Assembly (NCBI GenBank): GCA_025642065.1
Contig: JAODUP010000702.1
Span: 228,501-292,500 of the forward strand
Length of the DNA: 64,000 nucleotides
Direction of reading: 5' to 3'
DNA from: Paralvinella palmiformis
Taxonomy: Eukaryota > Annelida > Polychaeta > Terebellida > Alvinellidae
Shown here: piece after piece, positions 10,707 through 23,363 of the stretch
Position numbering within the stretch: position 1 is the stretch's first letter
Layout: each line of letters starts with the position of its first letter
The notes under the pieces: model-generated
The model's input: the letters and a program-made list of their open reading frames with translations, nothing else
Database searches by the model: none
Told to the model about the DNA's origin: nothing
Program-made: the position numbers and the translations under genes

Positions 10707-13030
10707 TAACAAATACAACTTTTTGCAGCTAAGACCTATTTCATTGTATATTAAAATAAAAGTAGACATAGGAAATAAAAGGGTCAAATGATATGGAACA
10801 AACACATGATATAATCCCTTAAATGCGTAATCATAGTGTATGGTACACGTTAAACTACTCTGCTTTAGGAATAATTGTTTGAAACTGAATATTTTCATGA
10901 TTGAACTTAGTTATCAGGATACAACGCCATAACATCCTTATTACTTTATTATTCTACGTGGTAAATTTACAGTACATGTAGAATTTAGCTAGTTTCATTG
11001 CTGCTAATGGGCCAGTTTTAGGTAAGACTAATTACATTAATAGTGTACGTCAAAAACAGGAAAGAAGGTTACGTGTATGTGTTCCATGGCATAGTTTTCA
11101 GGTTATAGAGTAGGATATGTTATATTGTTTATGGGTGTCAGTGTTCTTACCTTTGTTGAAATATTAGATGTTTTCATGATAAACGTGTTGCAGGTATCAT
11201 AGAAGCTAAAGAAAATAATGTTATTATCGGCGTAACAATTAATGTTTATGGCTTCATTATTAAGGTAGAATAAAGAAACTGTGTAATTCATTAAATCCAC
11301 CTTCAATGTCATAATACTATTAATTCCGTGACACTTCGATCTAAAAGGTGATTAATAAATATACATTTTATACATTGTTGTGTTTATTGTGTGTATATAA
11401 CGGGAAGTATATGAAAATAACAATTATTTTGCATTATACTGATGGACGAATAATCTTCATGCTTCATAATCTTTGAATTATAAATATAATCATAATATGT
11501 CTTACAGGCCAATAAAACATTATGGGGGTCACATTTCCTGTTTTATTAAGAAATTATGCATCGATATGACTACGAGGGGGGCAAGACAATGCGTAAAATG
11601 GTCCAATTCGCGTCGAACCGGATCTGACGTCACAAAGAGTAAACAAAACGATAATAACGTAGACGGCCACTTCCTTTTCTACCAGTGCTTATAGCGATTA
11701 TTCTGTACATTCTGGCTATGGTAGCGATATTAGAACTACAGAGAAGGTATCAGGGATTCTGCAAAAACTAATTTGAACCCAGGGTACGCGAAAATATCGG
11801 CAAAGAGCCAAATGAGCTGTAAGAGGAAACCGATCTGGGACGACCACGTTTAAGAACAGTCAACATGCAATACGACCAGTTTACGCTATATCAATTATGA
11901 TATTTGCTCAACCAAGTATAATCTAGCTATAACATACTCATATTTAGGTCCCAACTTATTTATTCTCACTTTTAATAAACTCATAAATGAAATGTTTGTC
12001 AGTTTTCCTCTTTCACACCTCTTGTGACTTGTCTTGTCAGTTGTGTTGTCATTCGTGGGATACTACTTTTACGAATTATGTGCCAACACAACACTGATAT
12101 CAGTCGAAATATTTTGGCATATGATTAGCAGTTGATTAAAATATTGAATGTCGCCTCATAAGAAGACACAATTCACACATTTCTGATGGCATATTTTTTA
12201 CGAATGTTCCTAATCATACAGAAGAATTATGTATTCATGGCCTAGTAAAAATATGAAACTAGATCTAAGATCACAGAATGATCTTCATGCTTAAATATTA
12301 ACAGAGTTACTCCTGGTTGTTTATAATAAAGTTTAAGTGTATGGATTTATGGGTATAATTGACTACATACACAAGCCAAGTGTATACAGCTTTTTGCTAC
12401 TCCAAATTTGTCCCATATGTGAATATGATTGAATTACTTGCAACTATCAACAACTTTCATGTATATGTGTACTAGGCAACTGCTGTAGTTTGAAGGATAC
12501 ACCGGCGTATCTATTTTGCATTCAGCCCCTAAATCTGGGAACAACTGTGTTTTTGAAATATCGGATCAGGCAGTTTCATTCAAAGACATATCTACTACGT
12601 GTAATTTTCCATACGTTCAGTTAGTGAATGTCTGCCTCCCGAACAGTGGTATTCGTGATACTAACTGGCACGGCGCATATTGACGGATACCCATTTTAGT
12701 ACCACAAAGGATTACAAACCAACCAATGCACCTATCGCCACATGTAACAACATTTGTTTATCCACCGATCACAATGCCGAAAAAAGTTCACATGAATTTA
12801 TATCTACCGCAGCATGGGATTGGTAGAACTTGTGGAGGGAGGAGGGTGTGTCATAAATCGCTGTTTATATTACTCTTTCTTCACCTATATAATTTATATT
12901 TCAATGTTCCTCAATGTATACAGTAAGCAAAGTGAATCGTCTAAACTTTATTTTTCACTCGCATACATGCACATTATACAACATTCGGTCATTTTATGTA
13001 CATAATTTACAAATTCAAATATTTCATCAG
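10707..13030. other. AT-rich intergenic DNA
   Basis: Only short frames without motifs (for example 10704-10898 -, 11103-11312 -, 11473-11694 +, 12726-12926 +). Nothing supports a gene. Confidence 0.5.
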
Positions 13031-13032
13031 AA

Positions 13033-13242
13033 GTGTACCTGCTTGCACTGCATAACCTTGCCCACATGAGAGTGTTTGCTGCCAACAAATACCGAAAACT
13101 GCACAAACAGTTGAGGAGTTCAAGAGTGACATCACTCCAACAACATGCATCACTCGACACCCAGGCTTGGGGCTGGCTGGCCCAATGTATAGACACTAAA
13201 GATTGCCTATTTACAATATCATCAAACGTATTGTGTGTTTGA
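13033..13242 (+). other. unassigned open stretch of higher GC
   Basis: Both strands are open here (plus 69 residues; minus 109 residues at 12948-13277), and base composition is visibly less AT-rich than the surroundings. The plus frame reads LLALHNLAHMRVFAANKYRK at its start. I recognise no family. It could be a remnant of a transposon or a real exon. Confidence 0.25.
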
Positions 13243-13560
13243 CAAGACCCTTTATCAGTGAGTAAACACAATGACATGAATATATATTGAATATAATCTA
13301 AAGACTAGATTACTCGATCACCTAATGACTGCACATGTATCCCCTCCAATTCCCATTTCCCCCTACCTTTGATGCTAGACCATTCCTATTCTGCCATACC
13401 CCATACTTCCCCATACCAAATGTGAAAAGAATCCGTTCATGTTTGAAGAATCCAGTCCAAATACAAATCTGCTTCATTTTCTTCATAACTAAAATGTTAA
13501 ATGTCACAGGAACATGTTTCCCAAATTAGTCAAAATGTTAGTGTTATATATTCGCATTAG

Positions 13561-13625
13561 TCTCCACTGTGGTGCTTTGATAATCACTCAGCAACTGAAA
13601 ACTTTGAGTTCAAATCCAGACCAGA
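13561..13625 (+). mobile_element. degenerate tRNA-derived SINE head
   Basis: A B-box-like GAGTTCAAATCC at 13606-13617 is preceded about 40 bp upstream by a TGGTGCTTTGATAA stretch in A-box position, with CTGAAAA between. The cloverleaf does not fold well. This is a weak call. Confidence 0.35.
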
Positions 13626-14151
13626 TTCCTCATGCAGATTCCAAATTCCTCTTTAATTTATTTGTAGATTCCAATAAAAAAATTATTTTCTAAATTTAAG
13701 ACAGGATAATGAAATTTCAAAACTCCATAATATTAGCTATATTTTTTTAGCAATATCGTCGTCCATAGAGGGGATGTGGGCAGAAATTAATTTTAAATGC
13801 GATTGTGATGTCATTCTTATAGACATACAGTGGTATCTGCATTTTATTGATACTTCTATATCCAAATAAGTATCCTAAAATAATAGGTGTAATTTTCATT
13901 AGAGGTGAATTTGTATGTATTAATTAGTGCAAAATATTGTTATGAAGATTTCTTAAAAGAGAGGTGTTCTGTGATTGGAGAGGTTTTAAAAGGCAGGTAA
14001 AACTGTGCATTATTAGACATCATTTGGGTCATATACAACAGACTGGACTGTGGAAATGTGATGTTTAAGGATTATAATAGATGATGCATTGTTTTACTTC
14101 AGACACTTTTTATTATTGTACACCATTTGTATTGACAGAAATTGTATTTAT

Positions 14152-14436
14152 TCACTCTAGTAATTGATAAGTTTGCTTGTGCCTTACTTCGCTGTTTTCA
14201 CTTTGTTGGCTTTGGAATCTCTTTCTGATTTGCCTCAGTTTCTCCAGAAGGAGACTGCGAGCAAGCGTCACAGTTTTAATAACAGCCCCATGCAGCTGTC
14301 TTTTTATGTTGGATGCTAATCCTTCTAGGAATACTCCCCAATTCTTTAAATAGCACTTGATGAAATGTGAACCACACACGATAGCGTCGGATGGTAGTTT
14401 TTGGTTTGAAGAATTGGCCCTTTTAACATGCACCAA
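14152..14436 (-). other. unassigned 94-residue open frame
   Basis: A basic, Lys/Arg/Gln-rich frame that starts MVHVKRANSSNQKL and ends in a charged helix-like stretch rich in KRFQSQQSE. I recognise no domain, and there is no clear splice or promoter context. It may be a remnant or chance. Confidence 0.2.
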
Positions 14437-14649
14437 ATGTATACACTGTCTTCAAACGCTAAACAATTTTTCTGCTTTAGGAAATTCATGGACCCTATAT
14501 CCTGCCATTTCAGTATTGTTACACCACTTTACCATGCAAGATGTAACAATTTTTTATCAAAAGACAACGTCAATAAATCAGAAATAAAATGTCTCTGGAT
14601 GATAATAGATGGCCAGGTTATCTGTTTACTCTTAGTGGTGTCACATGGC

Positions 14650-16440
14650 TAAAAGCGGCGAGTAAGAGCTTTTCTTGTAGGAGCGGTCATTCTAATTTTT
14701 TGAGGGATTGTGATGTTTATTGTTACTTATAATTAATATGTGAGTTGTTGCTGTTTTGTTTTGAAACAATGATACATAAATAGCACAAAGAAATATCTTT
14801 CATATTTTATCAAAAAGTATTACATTAGTTTGGGGTTGTCTTGGACTTTAAGTACGAGATGTCTTGGCTACAGGATGTCATTGGGACTAATTGTCTAGAA
14901 TTCGTTTGATCCCGGCATGATGAGTAAATAAAATAAGACCGATAAAACGCTAAACATATTATATATAATTTACATTTACGGATTAAAACACTATTTTAGT
15001 CACTTCCTCGGGAATGTTGGAAAAGCTTAATAACAGTGCTCTGTATAAACAATTATCCTAACAGAGATAGAAAGTGAAAAAGAGAACAAATTGAATAATT
15101 CCTAATGTTATAACAGAAAATAAAATAATTGATTCTCTTATGTAAATGGTTTATATTAATATAATTATTAAACTAATCTAATAATGATATTATAATACTT
15201 CTTACATTTATTTACAAGAAGAATTTGGATAAATGATGGGCAAGTTAATAGTGTACGACATTTCTTATATTTTAATAACACAATGATTGTTCATATGTTG
15301 CTGGTGCCATTTTAGATCCTAGTAGAACATTGTTCATCTAATCTTTATTGCCATCAGCTACGTATTGTTTTTAATAGTTATTTATTATGTTTATGCTGTG
15401 ATATTAACCGTGATATTATTTTCACCCCATTTCTTGATAAATCTTAATATTTACAGTATTTAAAATTGGAGATAACAAATAGTTCATTAGTTAAATAGTT
15501 TTTTTTTTTCTCCAACTATGTTGTATCAGTCGTAAGTACATTTAGAATCAGTAGGTAATATATCACCAATTGGTAAGAGTTAAAGCTTTTACATATCTAT
15601 ATATCTATTTATTAACATTTTAAAATTGTCTTAAGTTAGTTATAGAATAGGAGCATTATATTAGCTTGCAATCCAGTAGAACATTTTAATCTAAATGGAT
15701 ACAAATCTAGGCTAAATATAAATTTCGGTGTAAATATATGTTTTATAAAACAGACGAAAACAAATAATATACACGCTGTTAACCATTGATATGTTTTTAT
15801 TCCGAAAGTAATATAGAAAATCTAAAGATGTATTTGATCAAAAAATAAAGTAATGTTTTTGAATCCTTATTGATTTATTAAGACAAACTACGTAGGTTTT
15901 TCGACCATGTATTTGCCACAATCAGATAGCAGAAGAAATTATTCTCAAGGTTTTAAATCTATTTAGGTAATATTGTTTTTTAATGTAAGTATTAAACTAA
16001 AAATTTTAATTATTTTATAATTTGATATATTAATATTGCTTTATACAATACATACGCATATCTGATAATAACATATTAGCAGCACATCATACTTCGGTAA
16101 TTAACATCATACATTTTTTTGCTATTAATTCGCCAAATCGTGTTCGTCAGAAGCCTTCGGTTTACAGATAAATACACGCTGCTTAAAAATATTAGATATT
16201 GTATGATATATGTTCAAGTAAGTATTAAAAAAATAGGCTGATCATTTATACTCATCATATAAGATGTATTAAAGCGAATCCAGTACAAAGATGCGTCCTG
16301 ACTTTAAAAATTATACCCTGATATGCACTGAGGCGAAACTAATAATGAAATGGTGTCATAAGTTGCGTATATGATGACTGATTTTATATCACTGATTTGT
16401 ATTTTAAAAGCTGACTTTTGAAGACAGTGGTAAGTGGGTT
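14650..16440. other. very AT-rich intergenic DNA
   Basis: No open frame longer than about 60 codons, no repeats of note and no RNA gene seen. Confidence 0.6.
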
Positions 16441-16458
16441 ATAAACATTCTCACACCT

Positions 16459-16500
16459 GTCGCGATTTGATGTCTGTGTGTTATTCTAAGACATCGCGAC
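16459..16500. other. strong imperfect hairpin
   Basis: GTCGCGAT and ATGTCT on the left pair with AGACATCGCGAC on the right: a 12 bp stem with a 3 nt bulge on the left arm and a 13 nt loop (16476-16488). Its GC content stands out in this AT-rich area. It could be a transposon end, a structured RNA or a remnant. Confidence 0.6.
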
Positions 16501-16547
16501 TGTTGGTAATTCGATTTTTAGAGCTGTGGTGGATAACGAGTTAGATA

Positions 16548-17060
16548 CTACTGAAACATCAGACATGTCCCAGCATGAAAAACTGCCTTTCTCGATGCAT
16601 TTCCCCGATGAATCGTACACAGTTTGAATTCACGAATATATATTATGCTCCCCGGTGCCTTATTCAACACTGTTATAACGTTCATACACACATACACCCC
16701 CCCCCCATCACCAGTAAAGTGCAAAGTATAAAGATGTCTATTGTCCACCTGGGTAGTAACGACCGAGTACATCACATCCATGTGCAGTAGGGCACTGGAC
16801 ATTCTTCTTGAAGCAGAAACATGAAACATCGAACAGTCTTGCACTTTGAGTGGAATTCCCCGGCATGTCACCAGCTCCACGCAGGCATCTGGGATTGGCG
16901 GAATCTTATCCAGACTACTGTCAGAGACTCTGCATCCTTCTTCCAAGGCATGGTGGAAACTGGGGGTGGACATCGGTAAGTTCTTTGTTTGCGTGAAATC
17001 AGATATGTGCCTGATAGTTAGCATATTGCAAATACGAGCATTTGTTTTCTCCATGAACAA
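16548..17060 (-). other. unassigned 170-residue open frame
   Basis: The longest non-repetitive frame outside the receptors and LINEs. It has five or more cysteines and segments such as HHALEEGCRVSDSSLDKIPP, but I recognise no domain, signal peptide or membrane segment. The plus strand is partly open too (16846-17112). A C10-type run at about 16697-16706 falls inside and codes for glycines on this strand. It may be a decayed exon or element, and chance is possible. Confidence 0.3.
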
Positions 17061-17288
17061 ACCTTTTTATAAAGTCTTATGTTGTCAAACCCAGTTTAGA
17101 AGCAAAAGATAAAATACATTTAATAATCGCGATTACTATGGAAAACAACTATTGATCCATATTGATCAGTTCAAATGCTGATTACTTATGTTATTAACCC
17201 AAACCATTAAGAGCTTGGTAAGTCTTGGGATAATAATTAATATAGCTAAATTTTGGAAAATATTAGTAGTAATAGTAGATAGTTTAAA

Positions 17289-17886
17289 TTACACACAAAC
17301 AAATACACACGCACGCATACATAAACATACACATACACATAAACACACACACACATCCGCGCGCACACAAACACAAACACATTCATATATACACACATAC
17401 AAACATACATAAACACTAACACTCACAGTTATACATATACACGCACATATACATACTCATACACACATGCATACATATGTATACACGCTCGCATGCATAC
17501 ACACAAACACACACATATACATACATACATACATACATACACACACATATGCACACACATACACATACATACATACACATATACACGTCAACACTTACCT
17601 CTATGCACACTCATACACATATACACACACCAATACAATATATGCACACACACATACACATACAAACTCGCAATTACACACACAAAACACACAAACAAAT
17701 AAACCCACACACACACATGCACACACAAACACATCCAAACAAACACACATACATATACATATTGACACACACACACACACACGCGCGCACACGCACACAC
17801 ATACACATACACACACACACATACATACATACATACATACATACATACATACATACATACACACGTATTTACACGCACACACAAAT
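17289..17886. repeat. about 600 bp CA/CATA/CACG tract
   Basis: An almost unbroken mosaic of CA, CATA and CACACG units, ending with a pure (CATA)n run at about 17820-17858. All long His/Thr or Cys/Val frames across it are artefacts. Confidence 0.95.
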
Positions 17887-17899
17887 GTATAAGGCCAAA

Positions 17900-18299
17900 A
17901 TTTTCCAATCAACTAAGTATTTGATCTCTTCACATTGTTTGAGGCATTGTTTTAGGTACCCGATGCCTCCCATCAGTGAATATCCGATTACTGTTCATTG
18001 GTATCCGAATATTAGTGAGGCATCACTGGTGGGATGCTAACCTTAGGCTCTACAGTCACTAATGCGCCATTAGCTAATTTGCCTATGACAAAGAAATGTG
18101 TGTTGACTGATATTTAGTGATATATACCAAATTACACATAGGATAACATATCATTATTATGAATTTATCCTAGCTAATACAGTAGATAAATTCATTACAA
18201 GCATAACACTTACTCTAATGACAACAATTACTGCCTGTGGAAAACTGAAGGACTTTTAATATTTTAATAGAATAGAAAAAAAAACTGACAGAAGAGAGA
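17900..18299 (+). promoter_or_regulatory. conserved 5' flank of receptor copy 2
   Basis: This flank matches those of receptor copies 3 (33660-34040, +) and 4 (about 51770-52190, -). Shared landmarks include CATCACTGGT, CCTTAGGC(G/T)CT(G/A)CAGTC and GGAAAA-TGAAGGACTTTTAA-type text just before exon 1. Conservation outside coding sequence shows that the duplicated block includes the probable promoter. No TATA box can be singled out in such AT-rich DNA. Confidence 0.55.
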
Positions 18300-18429
18300 A
18301 CACCTTTGGATAAGCAGGGTGATTGATGAAGGATCTACTGGTCGAGACAGTGTATCCACTATATCATCAGTAGAGGGAAAGGCTGGAAGACTGCTGACAA
18401 ATAAAAGAAAGGAACACCAACTTCATCAG
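18300..18429 (+). other. non-coding exon 1 of receptor copy 2
   Basis: GATGAAGGAT, the block TATCCACTATATCATCAG and AACACCAACTTCA are shared with the exon before copy 4. The exon ends CATCAG/GTAAGC, a good splice donor (intron begins at 18430). The 5' edge is approximate. Confidence 0.6.
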
Positions 18430-18699
18430 GTAAGCTAAATTTACTCTTACATTAAAATACGTTCAAACTATCAACCCTTCCCTTATTTGAGAATGGCTTT
18501 TTATACCTATCCTAATTGATAATAATAGGAAGAACGGCTTTTATTTAGCAAAGACGTGGTATAACTAGAAGATGCATTTTCCGAAACAATAACACAAAAC
18601 AACAACAACATTAATAACATCATTTCATTATTAACCATCTGCAGTAGAAATATGACAATTGACTAGTTACCTTTTTTAAGTAATGATTTTATGTTGTAG
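18430..18699 (+). other. 5' UTR intron of receptor copy 2
   Basis: A 270 bp intron with GTAAGC donor and TTATGTTGTAG acceptor. Exon 2 starts at 18700 and carries the untranslated leader, with GATTGGAAAGAGAAGGCAA shared with copy 4. Confidence 0.6.
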
Positions 18700-18824
18700 G
18701 CTTACCAAATAGAGAACGCTGATAGGCTGGATTGGAAAGAGAAGGCAATTCCTTTGATCTGATTGTTTCTCGATCGTTATGACCCTAATGAGAAGTTTAT
18801 GGAATGTGTGAATGACTCTTAGCA

Positions 18825-19975
18825 ATGGATGACTTCAGTGACAATTCTACTACTGAGACCTTACCATTGGTAAAGATGACCTTTGCAGATATTAAAGATA
18901 TTTTAGAGGGAGCGCCATTTTTCATAAGTAAAACAGAAGAAGCGATATTTATTTCATATGTGTTGATAACGTTTATTTGTTGTGGTATAATGAGTGGCAT
19001 ATTGTTTTATCTTATTCTATCCGAAAAAAGTTTCACACGCCTTACTTTATCAATTTATTATTTAGTGTGGGTCATGCATTTAGTTGCATAACTGCAATAT
19101 CTCTCACAGTTCTTTATATATCAATTTCTGGGTCGAATCCATATAGAGGAAGACGATGGAGCTGTTTCATATACAGAATCTTTACATTTACACCAATCCT
19201 AGCAAACTGGCACAGCTTGTGTTTGCTTTGTGCCGAACGTATTTTGTACTTCTACAAGCCATTTTGGTATTCACGTGTGATAACCAATAGAATCATGGTG
19301 ATCTCCGAAATATTTGTACTTTTACCTGCTGCGTTATTTAGCGCCATGTCAGCAGTAAATGTAGACAGTTACCTTTCTGTTTCAGCCTTTCTTTGCCTGG
19401 TAGCTATTTCAACAACTTCATTGACAATTCAAATGGTTTGCTACTATTTTCTAAGCGTAATTCTCGTTATATCAGCAATTGTTTCTCTACTCGTTCTGGT
19501 CAATAAACACCGACGAGCAATTGCTGATCAGGTGCAGTCTATTGGATTTACTTCTGATTCAGGCAGAATACAAAATCTAAATTCAAGCTGTCGAAGTGGA
19601 CGCGAAGTTCCAGGTTCAGCCAGTGAAATTAATGACGATTGTAATCGCGATGAATCTAGTCGTAATTCGCCCCAAAAGATGAATCAAATATCTCAAATCA
19701 AGTCAGCAGCAAAGCTAATTGCCACAATCTCTGGGATATTTTGGCTAACCCTTTTCCCGAGTATAATTGGTATTGCGGTGATTCATAGTAAAACCAGTAA
19801 CATTGATATAGAGTTGGGTGTATCGGTGAAGTACAGAATACTTCGAAGGTTTTTCATCCACTATCCGATGTTGTCGACGATTATTAGTCCATCACTGTAT
19901 TTATATTTTAACAAGCCCCTGAAAGATAAATTGATGAATATTATAAGAAAATATTTTTATAACAGTTCTAGATAG
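18825..19975 (+). pseudogene. class A-like GPCR (receptor copy 2), one-base frameshift
   Basis: A seven-transmembrane receptor in the plasma membrane by family inference; ligand unknown. The frame opens at 18825 with the same GCAATGGATG context as copy 4 and an upstream in-frame TAG. It carries an N-glycosylation site (NST, residues 7-9), the IKDILEGAPFFISKTEEAIF block and TM1. At 19023-19029 a run of six A replaces the seven needed for SEKKFHTPYF. The frame is lost there and resumes in the next phase to the stop at 19975. Everything downstream is intact: loop-1 SGSNPYRG, TM3 ending AERILYFYKPFWYS, TM5, loop 3 starting NKHRRAIADQVQS, TM6 with FWLTLFP, TM7 with SPSLYLYFNKPL. Without the indel it would be about 384 residues, like its paralogues. 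The lost A may be a base-calling error or a recent null mutation; programmed slippage is less likely because the paralogues do not need it. Confidence 0.85.
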
Positions 19976-20484
19976 GTATCAACTCTAAGCCTGATATTGT
20001 TTGAATATTTCGCTTTATATATGCTGAAGGGATATTGTCAGTACCAGAGAAAAACATGTTTAGTTGTACATATTCTTTTAATTAACTCTGTAGGAATTTG
20101 TCATTAGTATGTAACGAAATAGGATTGTATGATATTGAACTATACAAACATACTGTAAAAATAGTATATTTTCTGCGTTAATGTAAAAATATCGTTTATT
20201 AGTTTATACATTACTTTGTGTGGATTAAAGCTCCTGGGGGTAATTGTTTCCCGGTAAGAATTAAGTTGTTGGAATAGTGTAAATCATTATGGTGAGTAAT
20301 TGAATTATTATAATATAATGAAATTGTAGGCGTACTCGATGAATATAAGTTGATTGGCTTAAATAGTTGAGTATTAATTGGCCAAAGACAGTATATACTT
20401 TATAAGATTAATACAGGTATAATTGTTGTTGAAATATCCAAATCTAGAATGAAGCTGAGGTTAACATCTATGATATCTAAAGAT

Positions 20485-20486
<2 letters not shown>
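19976..20486 (+). other. 3' flank of receptor copy 2
   Basis: Just after the stop, text such as AAGCCTGATATTGTTTGAA and GATATTGTCAGTACCAG matches the flanks of copies 3 and 4. No coding frame. Confidence 0.5.
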
Positions 20487-21027
<541 letters not shown>

Positions 21028-21039
21028 CATTAATTATAC

Positions 21040-21890
21040 ACACATATACAGATATAGGTATAAATAGTTAAAATGTGGGTGTCAATGTATTACCTTTATT
21101 AATGGTACATATAAATCTACCTGGGGTTTAATGCGCTTAAATATTGAATATATTATATAATGTTATGGCATTGTATCATATCTTAACAGTAGTGCTATTG
21201 TTTGTTGTAATATTACGTGATGGAAAGTAGAATTTGTTTTTATACTTGTTCCTTTATTTTCTTTTACAACTTATGGTAGTTTCAGAAAAAGAATCAATTA
21301 TAAACAAAATGTATTGTAAATATGTTGTATAGTTTGTCTAAACAAATTGCGAATTAATTTTATTAAACAAGACATATGTCACAAAAATTACATAACTTCC
21401 TTCATTATCATAGTGTACGAATTGCGGCGATATATAAACAATAAGTTAGCCTGCTTGTATTATATTTTGGTTTACATTATACTTTAGTCAATATATTATT
21501 CAGATGAGGACATTAAAATATGTATGTGCAAACGCATAATATGGTGATGTATTAGTTGTCAATAGACACTATCAAATAATGCTTGCATACGGCAAATACA
21601 GTTTTATATACTAACATATGATATAAATGATCCGTATCTGTTATTTTACATCTCTACCTCAAACTATTATCATATAAATACAAACAACACGTTGTCATGT
21701 TTTGCTTCCAAGTTCTTGTTTCTCCAGTTAACTACTAATTGAATCATGTTTTCATCTTCATACGTAGCAAGAAACATTAGGTGCAGTTAATGCCTTCTCT
21801 AAATATGACCAACGGAAACGGGTTCACTAATCATTCATGAAATGAATAATATTGTTATTTAATTGTTTTCGAAATGAAAAATAGGATACT
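21040..21890 (+). repeat. distal 3' part of duplicated receptor block 2
   Basis: This non-coding stretch is recognisably similar to 36430-36850 after copy 3 and to about 49090-48900 (-) after copy 4. Shared landmarks are TTGTCTAAACAAA, TCAATATATTATTCA, TACGTAGCA(A/G)GAAACA, and TCACTAATCATTC followed by AATAATATTGTTATTTAATT. Confidence 0.6.
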
Positions 21891-22664
21891 TTAACTTAAA
21901 TCGGCCATTCCCTTAAAGCTGGCCACTTTTGGTGGCCCAGAAATCGCTAACCAGCCAGGTACGTAACTTGATTTAGTTTTCTACAGGGAGACACATGCGA
22001 GCATATGCACTGCTTTTCGTATCGATTTTAAACAGAATAACAACGTCTAATATTGTTTTTTCAATTCATGTGTAGTATACTGTCATATATTATCACGGAA
22101 TATTAAGTACTAGAATAATAGGCCACACAATTAATATCTCTCTCTGACACACACACACACGCGCTCACGTTCGTAGGTTTCTCATACGATCCACAACGGA
22201 GGGCTACGATGAATAATTCAATTTATCTCGCCTTTATATTCATGGTACAGCATCGTGTTTAAAGAGCTGGACATCGTTATAGGGACGATACCGTAGCCAC
22301 AGTATTATATTTACTGAATGCATTAATTACTGTTATGTCTGCATGTTAAATTGACTAGATTATATGTGAAGTTGTAGAATGGTTTAAACTATAGTTAATA
22401 GATAATTGTAATTTATTTACAGAATCTTAGTCTATTTTTTGTGGAGCCGAACAGTCTCTTGTAGACCATTTCCTACATCTTTGAGCTGAATACGTATTAT
22501 AAGTATTATTTCTTTTTGATCAAGAACCTTAGCCTTCTTATGTAAACATATTATTTGTATACAGTTAAGAAAATAAAGTCGTTCATTGAATATTCACGTA
22601 TGGATAGATTTATCAAAACATAGTTTGTATTGATGTCTGGCATTATACGTTCTAACCAAGAACC

Positions 22665-22668
<4 letters not shown>
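21891..22668. other. AT-rich intergenic DNA
   Basis: Contains a short (CA)n at about 22146-22165. No gene seen. Confidence 0.5.

Positions 22669-22720
<52 letters not shown>
22669..22720. repeat. (TA)n microsatellite
   Basis: About 26 TA units. Confidence 0.95.
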
Positions 22721-22722
<2 letters not shown>

Positions 22723-23360
22723 TCAAACCTGCATCCCTGACCACCTCTTTAACTTTATTACCTTCGTAAATGCAATACATATTCAGTCTTAAATTATTGT
22801 TATGCTTTAACATTGTATTTTTGATCTGTAAATCGACCTCCTCCAAACTCCGTACTTTCACCTTTATGTCTAATGCCCACATTTGTCATCATATATGTCG
22901 ACCGTGGGCTAACATGTATTCTTGTTTAAGTTCACTAACGGATCCGTTAATTTAGTTACCCGTTTGTCACCCGATTGTTGGCCTATCAGGGTCATTTGGA
23001 GCTGTAGTTAAAACGACGCTTTCACAAAGAAGTCAGGCACGATGTTTAACTGTGTGACTAGCTTGGGTGTAACCGTGTAAAACCAACACGAGATAATCTG
23101 ACATGCCTGTTTATATTACATATAATAGCAGCAACATCTGAAGCAATGTTTCATTACCGATTCATTTCAAATTCACAGAACTAACAAACTGACAACTAAT
23201 CATATGTATAAATATAACAAACAGTCCGTCAATGGGTAAATTAGTTATATTGATATATTTGGCTTTACATACGAAACTGTTATCTCTGCTGAATTTATTA
23301 TTTGGGATATTTGATATCAGATGAATATGATTATTTTGTATTTTTGTGTAGCCCTAAACA
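22721..23360. other. unassigned DNA upstream of Tigger-like remnant
   Basis: No coding frame of note. The 5' end of the Tigger-like element may lie here, but I could not find terminal repeats. Confidence 0.4.
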
Positions 23361-23363
23361 AAC

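Noticed and set aside
17467..18040. Long His/Thr/Tyr-rich and Cys/Val-rich frames
   Set aside because: They are translations of the CA/CATA microsatellite, open in several frames on both strands.
19021..19031. Programmed frameshift in receptor copy 2
   Set aside because: Paralogues encode the same region in one frame, so a homopolymer error or mutation is simpler.
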